Assembly (NCBI GenBank): GCA_023265455.1
Contig: JAHFTQ010000009.1
Coordinates: 27,003-91,002 of the forward strand
Length of the DNA: 64,000 nucleotides
DNA from: Parachlamydiales bacterium
GTDB taxonomy: Bacteria > Chlamydiota > Chlamydiia > Chlamydiales > Rhabdochlamydiaceae
Reading direction: 5' to 3'
Shown here: in pieces, positions 25,088 through 32,836 of the stretch
How the letters are laid out: the number at the start of each line of letters is the position of its first letter
How positions within the stretch are numbered: the stretch's first letter is position 1
Made by a program: the position numbers and the translations under genes
Notes under the pieces: model-generated
What the model was told of the DNA's origin: nothing
Databases searched by the model: none
What the model saw: the letters and a program-made list of their open reading frames with translations, nothing else

Positions 25088-25843
25088 ATGATAAAAACAA
25101 CACCGGACAGACAGCCCCTATCAACTATTGCTTATCCAAATCCCTCTTTCACAGAACAAATCATCAATGGCACTTTGTCTTTTGTAGGACTTCTCGGGAC
25201 AGGCATTATTGTCTGCAGTCTCATTAAGTCTTCTAGGCATTCCAATACCACGACTTTGACAGCGCAAATTTTCGGAGCACTGGGATGTCTTTGCCTGACG
25301 TGTCTGGCAGGAAAAAACCTCGTTAAGCCAAAAACAATCCAAGCTGTGCCTCCGCCTATGGATCCTACAACACAAAAAACTAACCTTTTAAATCCTGCCT
25401 ACCTCCAGCAACTACAACCCATTAAAATTCGATTAGATACTCTATTGAAAATCTTGTCTAAAGAGGGACCTAAAAATGAGAAGCCACTAGAAGCACCCAC
25501 ACTCAAAACTGTGATTGCAGAACTAGAATACTCTCTTGAAAAACTAGAATCAAAAATTCATAATCCAGATAAAGAGTATATCTTCATGTTGCTCAGGAAA
25601 GCACAAAGATCCCGATCTAATCAAAATTCTGCAGAAAGCACCCCTTACGTTAGCCCAAGCCGCCTTCAGAAATTACAATCTCCAGAAGTACACCCAGAAG
25701 GTTCTGAGATCATAGATAATCTGGATGATCTCCTTGCCAGCATAGCGCCACTCACTCCTACTGATTCCCTTCCTGGATCTCCCGATCAAGAACAACCACC
25801 TATACCGCATTTTTCACTTGAGGGAGCAGACAAGGAAGACTAA
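25088..25843 (+). CDS. candidate inclusion-membrane (Inc-like) protein
   Basis: A 251-residue protein with two closely spaced hydrophobic segments, 'LSFVGLLGTGIIVCSLI' (about residues 24-40) and 'IFGALGCLCLTCLAGKNLV' (about 53-71), separated by a short polar turn. This bilobed pattern is the hallmark of chlamydial Inc proteins, which are type III secreted into the vacuole membrane with both ends facing the host. The remaining 180 residues are polar, with a proline/serine-rich acidic tail. Inc proteins share no sequence identity, so this is a topology call only. Confidence 0.6.
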   Translation: MIKTTPDRQPLSTIAYPNPSFTEQIINGTLSFVGLLGTGIIVCSLIKSSRHSNTTTLTAQIFGALGCLCLTCLAGKNLVKPKTIQAVPPPMDPTTQKTNLLNPAYLQQLQPIKIRLDTLLKILSKEGPKNEKPLEAPTLKTVIAELEYSLEKLESKIHNPDKEYIFMLLRKAQRSRSNQNSAESTPYVSPSRLQKLQSPEVHPEGSEIIDNLDDLLASIAPLTPTDSLPGSPDQEQPPIPHFSLEGADKED

Positions 25844-26478
25844 GGATTGGTTTGATAGAAGAGCCAAAGGCCGTGAATGCCGTTGGCAATCGACTGAACA
25901 GCCATCGAGGCCAAAATCAGTCCCCCAATGCGGGTGATGAGATGAACGCCGGTTTGCTTGAGCACCCGTTCTAAGGTACTGGCAAAGTACAAGACAGAGC
26001 CAGTAGAGAACGCCACTAGAATCGCGCCGATCGAGAGAAAAACATGGTTGGTAAATCCGGTCCAAATGGAAGCGCCGACAACCACAGTGGTGATTGCGCC
26101 GGGGCCTGCCATGATGGGCATGGCCAAAGGAACCACAGCAATCGAGGTTTTATACATCGCCTCCTCGTGGCCTTCGGTAGAAGGCTGAATCCGGCTCGGT
26201 TCGGCTTTTAGCATCGAGAGGGCGACGAGGGCCAGCACAAATCCCCCTGCAATTTGAAAGGCAGGGATTTTAATCCCAAAGAGATTGAGAAGAGGAAGAC
26301 CGATCCAGGTCACAACTACAAGAATAATGGCCACCGCAAAGCTGGCAGTAACGGCAATTTTTTTCTTTTCAGCGACCGATTTCCCATAAGAAAGGTTCAA
26401 AAGCGCTGGCAAAGCTGACAAGGGACTACAGACAACCAAAAGTGATAGAAAATAGTTGATAACATCCGAGAAGCCCAT
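25840..26478 (-). CDS. marC: MarC family integral membrane protein
   Basis: A 212-residue protein with six hydrophobic helices and the MarC (UPF0056) pattern: 'LLVVCSPLSALPALLNLSYG' near the N-terminus and 'AVVPLAMPIMAGPGAITTVV' in the middle. The function is not established despite the historical link with multiple antibiotic resistance. It converges with the Inc-like gene (4-nt overlap of the 3' ends) and diverges from yhhQ. Confidence 0.88.
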   Translation of the reverse strand: MGFSDVINYFLSLLVVCSPLSALPALLNLSYGKSVAEKKKIAVTASFAVAIILVVVTWIGLPLLNLFGIKIPAFQIAGGFVLALVALSMLKAEPSRIQPSTEGHEEAMYKTSIAVVPLAMPIMAGPGAITTVVVGASIWTGFTNHVFLSIGAILVAFSTGSVLYFASTLERVLKQTGVHLITRIGGLILASMAVQSIANGIHGLWLFYQTNP

Positions 26479-26545
26479 TGCTTTTAACCCCTTCTGTCTT
26501 TAATATTATTTAAAACATTATTAAATTTGCAATTTTTTATTTGCC

Positions 26546-27220
26546 ATGAATATCATAATTTTTTTCTTACAGATGGGAATCATCATTGGAGCCCTCTATG
26601 GAGCCTACAGACTGGGCAAAGAGGCTTTGATCACGCTTTGCTCCATTATGTCGGTGCTGGCAAACTTTTTTGTTCTCCAGCAAATCGAATTCTTCGGATG
26701 GAATGCGACGAGTAGTGACGCATTTGCAATCGGGACTCTTTTCGGGCTCAACCTTCTCCAGCAGACGTATGGCCGTGAAACCGCTAAAAAAGCACTTTGG
26801 ATCTCATTTTTTGCGATGGTGTTTTTCGTAGCAGTTTCTCAAGTTCACTTGCTTTATATCCCAGGAGATGCCGACACGAGCCGCAATCACTTTCAAGCGC
26901 TGCTCTCTTCAACTCCTCGGCTTTTATTAGCCTCGCTGGGAACATTTTTGTTAGTTCAGTGGCTCGATCTTCGGATGTACGGATTTGCCTTAAAACGGTG
27001 GAGCGCAATCTCTTGGCGGCTCAGAAGCACAGGATGTCTTATCATCTCCCAAGCCATCGATACGGCGCTATTTAGCGCCTTAGGCCTTTGGGGAGTCCTA
27101 TCAGATCTCGGATCGATCATGGCTGTGAGCTATGGAATCAAGTGTGCTGCGATCCTAATCACTACGATAGGAGCTTATTTTTTTAATCCACGATTATCCC
27201 TGTCAGGCCATGAAATTTGA
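26546..27220 (+). CDS. yhhQ: YhhQ/VUT family queuosine-precursor transporter
   Basis: A 224-residue membrane protein with about six helices and the family pattern 'MSVLANFFVLQQIEFFGW', 'DAFAIGTLFGLNLLQQTYG' and 'SQAIDTALFSALGLWG'. YhhQ proteins import queuosine precursors; in chlamydiae, which lack queuosine synthesis, the known route is salvage of queuine from the host. Its 3' end overlaps tgt by 11 nt, which supports this role directly. Confidence 0.9.
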   Translation: MNIIIFFLQMGIIIGALYGAYRLGKEALITLCSIMSVLANFFVLQQIEFFGWNATSSDAFAIGTLFGLNLLQQTYGRETAKKALWISFFAMVFFVAVSQVHLLYIPGDADTSRNHFQALLSSTPRLLLASLGTFLLVQWLDLRMYGFALKRWSAISWRLRSTGCLIISQAIDTALFSALGLWGVLSDLGSIMAVSYGIKCAAILITTIGAYFFNPRLSLSGHEI

Positions 27221-28331
27221 AATTCTTCACACCTCTTCGAAATCCAGAGCCCGTGTGGGAAGAATTTATACTCCCCATGGCGTGATCGACACCCCGAATT
27301 TTGTAGCGGTGGGAACAAACGGGACGTTAAAAGCGATCGATAATCAGACAGTCCATGAGATCGGGCTGCAACTGATGTTTTGCAACACCTATCACCTGAT
27401 GTTACAACCTGGAACCGAAACGATCCGTGATGCAGGAGGCCTTCATAAGTTTATGAACCGGACTCTACCGGTGATTACCGATTCAGGGGGGTTTCAGGTC
27501 TTTAGTCTGGCTTATGGCTCTGTCGCCAACGAGCTGAAGAGTAAGGGGACTAAAAAAACCGATGGATCAGTCCTGAAAATCTCGGAAGAGGGTGTTCTTT
27601 TCCGGTCGTACCGCGATGGGAAAAAAATCCTTTTGACGCCGGAAAGCTCGATTGAGGCGCAGAAGAACCTAGGGGCCGATATCATCATCCCCTTTGATGA
27701 GCTGCCGCCTTACCATATCGAGAAAGAGGCGCTTGTTCAGTCGCTAGAAAGAACACACCGCTGGGAAAAAAGATCTCTGGAGGCCCATCTCAAAAACCCG
27801 CAAGACCAAGCGATGTACGCAGTGATCCATGGAGGGATCGATGAGGGCCTACGCAAAATCAGCTGCGACTTTTTGGGACATCTGCCCTTTGATGGATTTG
27901 CTATTGGGGGAAGTCTTGGGAAAAACAAACCCGAGATGATCGGAATGTTGACCGACATGATGCCCCTTTTACCCCCCGAAAAACCGAACCATTTACTAGG
28001 AATTGGAGATTTGGAGTCGATTACAGCCTGCATTCCCTTGGGAATTGATACCTTTGACAGTTCTTATCCGACAAGGGCTGCGCGGCACGGAATGGCGCTC
28101 ACTAAAAACGGCCCTCTTAATCTCACTCAAGGCCAGCAAGCGAAACGTTTAGAGCCGATTGAAAGAGACTGCCTTTGCCACACCTGCCGCCATTTTACGG
28201 TGGCCTATCTCAACCACCTGTTCAAAGCACGGGAAATGACCGCCCTCACTTTGACTTCTATTCACAACCTTCACTTCATGGTCGAACTGATGCGGGACTA
28301 CCGAGAAAGGGTCGCCTCTGATCTTATTTGA
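27210..28331 (+). CDS. tgt: tRNA-guanine transglycosylase
   Basis: A 373-residue bacterial-type enzyme that exchanges guanine at the wobble position of GUN-anticodon tRNAs for a queuine-type base. 'ITDSGGFQVFSL' carries the general-acid aspartate, 'GIDTFDSSYPTRAARHG' the nucleophile aspartate, and 'CLCHTCRHF' with a later histidine the zinc site. The last 34 nt, up to the stop, recur at 28634-28667 (see repeat). Coupled with yhhQ by an 11-nt overlap. Confidence 0.95.
   Translation: MKFEILHTSSKSRARVGRIYTPHGVIDTPNFVAVGTNGTLKAIDNQTVHEIGLQLMFCNTYHLMLQPGTETIRDAGGLHKFMNRTLPVITDSGGFQVFSLAYGSVANELKSKGTKKTDGSVLKISEEGVLFRSYRDGKKILLTPESSIEAQKNLGADIIIPFDELPPYHIEKEALVQSLERTHRWEKRSLEAHLKNPQDQAMYAVIHGGIDEGLRKISCDFLGHLPFDGFAIGGSLGKNKPEMIGMLTDMMPLLPPEKPNHLLGIGDLESITACIPLGIDTFDSSYPTRAARHGMALTKNGPLNLTQGQQAKRLEPIERDCLCHTCRHFTVAYLNHLFKAREMTALTLTSIHNLHFMVELMRDYRERVASDLI
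28298..28331 (+). repeat. 34-bp direct repeat at the tgt 3' end (copy 1)
   Basis: Identical at 31 of 34 positions to 28634-28667 (shared core GAGAAAGGGTCGCCTCTGAT). In this copy it encodes the last residues and stop of tgt. The period between copies is 336 bp, and the interval holds the small gene 28324-28578. Confidence 0.85.
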
Positions 28332-28578
28332 TTGATTTAGGACTCTTGCGTTCTTCAATTGCAACTAGCCTTCCATGGAAGTCTTTGGTCTCTAGCATCC
28401 ATTTTTCATTAAGATCTTTGATCAGAGCCGCCGTTTCACTATGAACAGCTAAGATGAGATTTCTTTGAGCCTCTAGTTTATTGTCCATATGACGGTTATC
28501 TGCACGAGCTTCAGCCCGGTTCCAAATAAATAAACCAAAAACTCCTATAAAAAATATTACAAATTGAACCCATTCCAT
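28324..28578 (-). CDS. small membrane-anchored unknown protein
   Basis: An 84-residue protein with one N-terminal transmembrane segment ('FVIFFIGVFGLFIW') and a charged, helical remainder. AAGGA precedes ATG 28578. It lies between two copies of the 34-bp repeat, overlapping the first by 8 nt, so it seems to have arrived with, or been trapped by, the duplication. No family recognised. Confidence 0.6.
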   Translation of the reverse strand: MEWVQFVIFFIGVFGLFIWNRAEARADNRHMDNKLEAQRNLILAVHSETAALIKDLNEKWMLETKDFHGRLVAIEERKSPKSIK

Positions 28579-28633
28579 AACATCCTTATCCTCTTAAGTT
28601 CATTCTAGCACAAAAGACGTCTCAAAGCAATAG

Positions 28634-28667
28634 CTACTGAGAAAGGGTCGCCTCTGATCTTGTATGA
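28634..28667 (+). repeat. 34-bp direct repeat at the tdk 3' end (copy 2)
   Basis: Second copy of the 34-bp repeat. On the minus strand it encodes the last 10 residues and the TAG stop (28634-28636) of tdk. The tgt copy carries CTA at the same place, as expected if tgt and tdk once overlapped tail to tail here. Confidence 0.85.
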
Positions 28668-29236
28668 CTCGTCTCTTCCAATTGCTGGCGGTAGCACCGG
28701 TAGCAAACGGGAAGGTACTTTTCTTCTCCTCCGAGCTGAACCGTAGGGCCGTCGATGCTTGCCTTTCCATCTACATGCTTAAGGTTCATGATGGACTTGC
28801 GGCTACAGTAAAAACAGGTGGATTTGATCTCTTCGATGGAATCGGCCAGCTCCATCAGCCTAAGAGAGCCAGGGAAAAGCTTAGTTCTAAAATCGGTTCT
28901 AAGGCCATAGCAGATCACCGGAATTTCTCGATCCAGTGAAATATTGCGAAGTTGTTCGATATGCTCCATGGTGAAAAATTGCGCTTCATCCACGAGAATG
29001 CAGCTGACCCCTTCAAAGTTAAGCTGTGTTAAATCTGTCCCAAAGCCTACCAAAACATCGGCCTCCATTTGAAGCCCTGCACGGGATTTGATGTGCTCTT
29101 TTCCAAAACGTGTATCAAAATCAGGCTTCAGCAAAAGCACCTGCTTGCCCTGCTGACGGTAATTATGAGCAACGGCGAGCAAGTTCAAAGTTTTTGCACT
29201 TCCCATTGTTCCATGTCGAAAATAAAGCTTGGCCAT
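28634..29236 (-). CDS. tdk: thymidine kinase
   Basis: A 200-residue type II thymidine kinase that phosphorylates thymidine for salvage. P-loop 'RHGTMGSAKT' near the N-terminus, 'CILVDEAQFF' (catalytic Glu/metal region), and two cysteine pairs CFYC and CYRC forming the structural zinc site. The C-terminal ten residues come from the repeat at 28634-28667. Shares the region with tgt in a convergent layout. Confidence 0.93.
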   Translation of the reverse strand: MAKLYFRHGTMGSAKTLNLLAVAHNYRQQGKQVLLLKPDFDTRFGKEHIKSRAGLQMEADVLVGFGTDLTQLNFEGVSCILVDEAQFFTMEHIEQLRNISLDREIPVICYGLRTDFRTKLFPGSLRLMELADSIEEIKSTCFYCSRKSIMNLKHVDGKASIDGPTVQLGGEEKYLPVCYRCYRQQLEETSHTRSEATLSQ

Positions 29237-29304
29237 TTTTAGACTCCCAGTTAAGGTTGGATCTTGAGATTAGACTAATGGAACATTTTTGAGGAGCCCT
29301 ACCT

Positions 29305-29961
29305 GTGCCTTCTGACATAAAAATTCGCTCATTGATCGGCGCAGGGATTCGCACTTATATCCCCAGTATTGTCCAAGTCCGCAGTGAAGTTCTCAGAGAT
29401 CTGCCTTATTTACGCAGTGGCAGTGTTGAAGAAGATACATTCTACCTCCAGCGGCTCAGCCAAATCAAAGACGCTATCGCTGTTTTAGTTTTTGATGGAA
29501 CTCAGGTGATTGGAGTCGCCATGGGACTGCCTTTAGAAAATGAACGACCTCTCCTGAAGAAGCCGCTTTTCGATCAAGGAGAAAACCTTGCTGACTATTA
29601 TCTTTTTGGGATTTGTGTACTACTGCCTTCCTATCGAGGCCGTGGCATTGCTCACCACTTCTTTGACATTCGAGAAACTCACGTGCAGCACCTTAAACGT
29701 TTTAAAAAAGTTTGCCTAACAGAGCTTGTTTCTCCCAAAACCACTCAGGAACAATCCAGCGCCTACATTTCACTTGACTCTCTTTGGAAAAAAAGAGGCT
29801 ATGTCCAGCATCAAAATCTTCTGTGCAAGTATACGTGGCGCTTAGAGCCCATCTCTTTAGTCTACTGGATTAAAGAGCTCTCTTCTTCCCCCGTTGAGGA
29901 ATCGGTTGCCCGTGGATACTCTTATGTAGAAGCGATCAGATCCTTTAATTCAAAAGAGTGA
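29305..29961 (+). CDS. GNAT family N-acetyltransferase
   Basis: A 218-residue protein with the GNAT acetyl-CoA binding pattern: 'YYLFGICVLLPSYRGRGIAH' supplies the beta4 strand and the R-G-x-G loop (about residues 93-112), followed by 'HFFDIRETHVQHL'. 'VIGVAMGLPL' precedes it. Start GTG 29305 follows GAGGAG (29291-29296). Substrate unknown. The 3' end overlaps the convergent RDD gene by 40 nt. Confidence 0.8.
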   Translation: MPSDIKIRSLIGAGIRTYIPSIVQVRSEVLRDLPYLRSGSVEEDTFYLQRLSQIKDAIAVLVFDGTQVIGVAMGLPLENERPLLKKPLFDQGENLADYYLFGICVLLPSYRGRGIAHHFFDIRETHVQHLKRFKKVCLTELVSPKTTQEQSSAYISLDSLWKKRGYVQHQNLLCKYTWRLEPISLVYWIKELSSSPVEESVARGYSYVEAIRSFNSKE

Positions 29962-30797
29962 ACGAACGTATTGTGCTGCTGATCACGAGGGGTATCTGGA
30001 TAGTAGACCACCATTAACCGGTAAAGAGTATTGCCTACGAGAATCAGACGTCCCTCGATCTCATTTTCCCCTTCTTTCAATCTAAAATCCATCGCGGGGT
30101 AATTTTTATGTTTGACGAGCTTTTTCTCAAGAAGCTCTGTCCCTGGCATATGTTCGAGCACCACATTCATCGCTCCTTTTAGAAGCGTTGGAGCGCTGAA
30201 AATCCTCCACTTTTTGGGCACATCAAGATAACTGACAGAAAATGACGCCTCTTTTTCAGCTTTGTACTCATTCAGGCTCAAAGCCTCGCCTGAGGGCGAG
30301 TCGTAGGTTTTAGATTCGACTTGGGGTTTTTTAGGAAACTGAACCGCAAACCGGCCATCATCGGAAACATATTGCACCCAGTTACTGCCCGTCACATGCT
30401 GTTCATAGTGAATTGCCACCTGCAAAATGTCGCTACCGGTAAATAGGGCGCTTGCGGCACCACAGGTAAAGATCAGTGCGATCACGTAGCGCCATAAAGA
30501 AATCGGACGCTCTGTAGCTTTTTTACGGGATCTAAAGAAAAAGGCCTGTTTAAAGCACTCTTTCCATGACAGGTTTGGCAAAGAGAGTCCAAAAAGTTTT
30601 TTGCCTGGTGTAGTCCCCGTTTTTTTCAAAAAAAGAGCTTCTAAAGGAGCCCAGCACAAAGGTACCGCTAGAGCGAAAAAGAAGTAAAATTTATCTTCAA
30701 TTTCTACGGGAGCCATGAGGGAGAGTAAGATAGAACAAAAATAGAAGAGTCCGTAGTCGAAAAATCGGGCTAAAATTCTTTTTAGATAAAAAAGCAT
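29922..30797 (-). CDS. RDD-domain membrane protein with C-terminal extension
   Basis: A 291-residue protein. The first 90 residues form an RDD-like membrane domain ('RILARFFDYGLFYF', 'TPGKKLFGL'), a further transmembrane helix lies near residues 110-130, and the rest ('GRFAVQFPKKPQVESKTYD', 'LVGNTLYRLMVVYYP') resembles soluble domains that follow signal/anchor segments in many bacteria. AGGAGT precedes ATG 30797 at a good spacing. A TATAAT (minus strand, 30821-30826) may be its -10 box. Role unknown. Confidence 0.75.
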   Translation of the reverse strand: MLFYLKRILARFFDYGLFYFCSILLSLMAPVEIEDKFYFFFALAVPLCWAPLEALFLKKTGTTPGKKLFGLSLPNLSWKECFKQAFFFRSRKKATERPISLWRYVIALIFTCGAASALFTGSDILQVAIHYEQHVTGSNWVQYVSDDGRFAVQFPKKPQVESKTYDSPSGEALSLNEYKAEKEASFSVSYLDVPKKWRIFSAPTLLKGAMNVVLEHMPGTELLEKKLVKHKNYPAMDFRLKEGENEIEGRLILVGNTLYRLMVVYYPDTPRDQQHNTFVHSFELKDLIAST

Positions 30798-30945
30798 GTT
30801 ACTCCTAATCAATTACGTATATTATACCTAAAAAGTTGTTATTTTTCCATTTCAATATTTAACTTGCTTATTATTAATAAATTATCCCAGAGGCAAAACT
30901 CAGAAAATGACTAAAAAAGCTTGTTTTTCTTAACATCTTCTCTCT

Positions 30946-30968
30946 CTGCGCTTTGTGATCTCCGTGGT
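30946..30968. repeat. decayed single arm of the ACCACGGAG-type repeat
   Basis: CTGCGCTTTGTGATCTCCGT followed by GGT matches the right arm of the palindrome at 18736-18763 apart from a few bases; the opposing arm is missing. The rest of 30798-30945 is AT-rich and shows nothing else beyond a possible -10 box for the RDD gene. Confidence 0.6.
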
Positions 30969-30980
30969 CGAAATGCACTT

Positions 30981-31135
30981 TTTTATTGCGCGATTGGGCT
31001 TATCGCGCAAGAAAAAGGTGTTATTGTTGCGCAATAGCCGCGAATCGCGCAACATTTAGGGGTTTTTCTTGCGCGATAGCCCCATTCGCGCAACAATAAC
31101 ACTTTTTTGTTGCGCGCAAGAGGCTACCGCGCAAG
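30981..31135. repeat. REP-like cluster of TTGCGCG palindromes
   Basis: Four adjacent hairpins built on TTGCGCG/CGCGCAA: 30986-31010 (9-bp stem), 31025-31054 (8-bp), 31069-31093 (8-bp) and 31110-31134 (7-bp). The loops carry GGGCT, AGCC, AGCCCC or GGCT. In addition 31011-31032 pairs almost perfectly with 31088-31109, so the whole can fold as a larger branched structure. It fills most of the gap between the RDD gene and dcd. Confidence 0.85.
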
Positions 31136-31158
31136 AATAAATAATTATTTGTCAGAAG

Positions 31159-31725
31159 CTAAGCCCTGGGTAAAGTGATGTGGGTTTGGCCCATGTACTT
31201 GCCAGCCCGGTCTGCATAAGAGACCTCGCAGACTTCAGCCGCTTGGTAAAAAAGAACCTGGGCAAGGCCCTCATTCGCATAGACTTTAGCGGGCAAGGGG
31301 GTTGTATTAGAGATCTCGAGAGTCACGTGGCCATGCCACTCTGGCTCAAAAGGGGTGACATTAACAATAATGCCACACCGCGCATAGGTCGACTTACCCA
31401 AACAAATCGTTAAGACATCTCGCGGGATGCGAAAATACTCCACACTACGAGCCAGCGCAAATGAGTTAGGAGGAACGATACAATATTTACCTTCGACGTG
31501 AACAAAAGCGTCATCGCTGAAATTTTTGGGATCGATGAGTGAGTTGTTAATGTTCGTAAAGATCTTAAACTCTTCTGCAACTCTTAAATCATAGCCGTAA
31601 CTCGAAAGTCCATAGCTGATGACTTTCTCCCCTTCAGAGTAACGCACCTGTCTATCAGCAAACGGCTCGATCATGCCGTGTTTTTGAGCCATCTCACGAA
31701 TCCATCGATCAGATTTTATTGACAC
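31159..31725 (-). CDS. dcd: dCTP deaminase
   Basis: A 188-residue enzyme converting dCTP to dUTP, the precursor of dTMP. '[13 protein letters not shown]' (about residues 37-49), '[20 protein letters not shown]' and '[18 protein letters not shown]' (catalytic Glu region) are family blocks. Start GTG 31725 follows AAGGAAG at about 6 nt. It is divergent from ruvB (64-nt gap), an order shared with Chlamydia genomes (dcd-ruvB). Confidence 0.93.
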   Translation of the reverse strand: MSIKSDRWIREMAQKHGMIEPFADRQVRYSEGEKVISYGLSSYGYDLRVAEEFKIFTNINNSLIDPKNFSDDAFVHVEGKYCIVPPNSFALARSVEYFRIPRDVLTICLGKSTYARCGIIVNVTPFEPEWHGHVTLEISNTTPLPAKVYANEGLAQVLFYQAAEVCEVSYADRAGKYMGQTHITLPRA

Positions 31726-31789
31726 TGGTTTCTTCCTTTTCTAAAAGATATAGCTGGAGAATTCGTTTTTTGCTACAGTTTTCATTACC

Positions 31790-32836
31790 GTGGCAGATAT
31801 ATCTGAAGACAAATTTATTCAATCCTCTTGGGAAAAGCCCGATGAGAAACTCGAGACGACGCTCCGTCCTCAATCTCTGGACGAGTTCGTAGGACAAGAA
31901 GCGGTCCGTGAACGGCTCGATATTCTCATGCAAGCTGCTAAGCAGCGCGGTGAGCCCATCGGACATTGCCTCTTTCATGGACCTCCAGGCGTTGGAAAAA
32001 CGACACTGGCTCATGTGATTTCTAAAACCATGGGGAGCCATCTTACTGTCACATCTGGACCGGTCATTTCCAAAGCCGGTGACTTAGCAGGCCTTCTCAC
32101 AAATCTTAAAGAGGGCGATGTTCTCTTCATCGATGAAATCCATCGTCTCTCTAAAACCATTGAAGAATACCTTTATCCCGCGATGGAAGACTTTTCATTG
32201 GATCTGCTCATCGATAGTGGACCTTCTGCTAGATCTGTTAAAGTCGATCTTTGCAGATTCACACTGGTCGGAGCTACTACGCGGATTGGACTTCTCAGCA
32301 GCCCGCTTCGTTCTCGCTTTGGTTTCACAACAAGGCTCGATTATTATGAGCCCGTTGTGCTAGAAAAAATCATCCTCCGCTCAGCTCAGCTCTTAGGGGT
32401 CCGTATCCATCATGAAGCCGCCTCTGAAATTGCTCTTAGATCCCGCGGGACTCCCCGCATCGCTAATAATCTACTCCGCTGGGTCAGAGACTTTGCTCAA
32501 ACCAGACAAGTTGCCGTTGTCGACCGCCAGACGGCTCGCGATGCTCTTGAAATGCTGGCCATCGACCATCGCGGCCTCGATGAAACAGACAAAAAAATTC
32601 TCACGGTGATCATCGACCATTATCAGGGAGGTCCCGTTGGCATCAACACCATCGCTGTGGCAATTGCTGAAGAGCAAGAGACCGTCGCTGAGGTCTATGA
32701 ACCCTACCTCATTATGCAAGGATTTTTAAAACGCACTCACCGCGGGCGCATGGCAACCCCGCTGGCATACACCCATTTAGGCAAATCGCCTCCTCATCAA
32801 CTTTTTCAAGGAGATTTTTATGAAAAGCATCACTAA
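31790..32836 (+). CDS. ruvB: Holliday junction branch-migration helicase RuvB
   Basis: A 348-residue AAA+ motor acting with RuvA at Holliday junctions. Walker A is 'FHGPPGVGKTTLA', Walker B 'LFIDEIHRL', sensor 1 'GATTRIGLLSSPLRSRFG', and the C-terminal winged helix ends with 'RTHRGRMATPLAYTHLG'. Start is GTG 31790. The 3' end overlaps the spoIID-like gene by 17 nt. Confidence 0.95.
   Translation: MADISEDKFIQSSWEKPDEKLETTLRPQSLDEFVGQEAVRERLDILMQAAKQRGEPIGHCLFHGPPGVGKTTLAHVISKTMGSHLTVTSGPVISKAGDLAGLLTNLKEGDVLFIDEIHRLSKTIEEYLYPAMEDFSLDLLIDSGPSARSVKVDLCRFTLVGATTRIGLLSSPLRSRFGFTTRLDYYEPVVLEKIILRSAQLLGVRIHHEAASEIALRSRGTPRIANNLLRWVRDFAQTRQVAVVDRQTARDALEMLAIDHRGLDETDKKILTVIIDHYQGGPVGINTIAVAIAEEQETVAEVYEPYLIMQGFLKRTHRGRMATPLAYTHLGKSPPHQLFQGDFYEKHH

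Noticed and set aside
30981..31135. CRISPR array
   Set aside because: Repeats are short inverted TTGCGCG stems with irregular spacing and no regular direct repeats with unique spacers; no cas genes.
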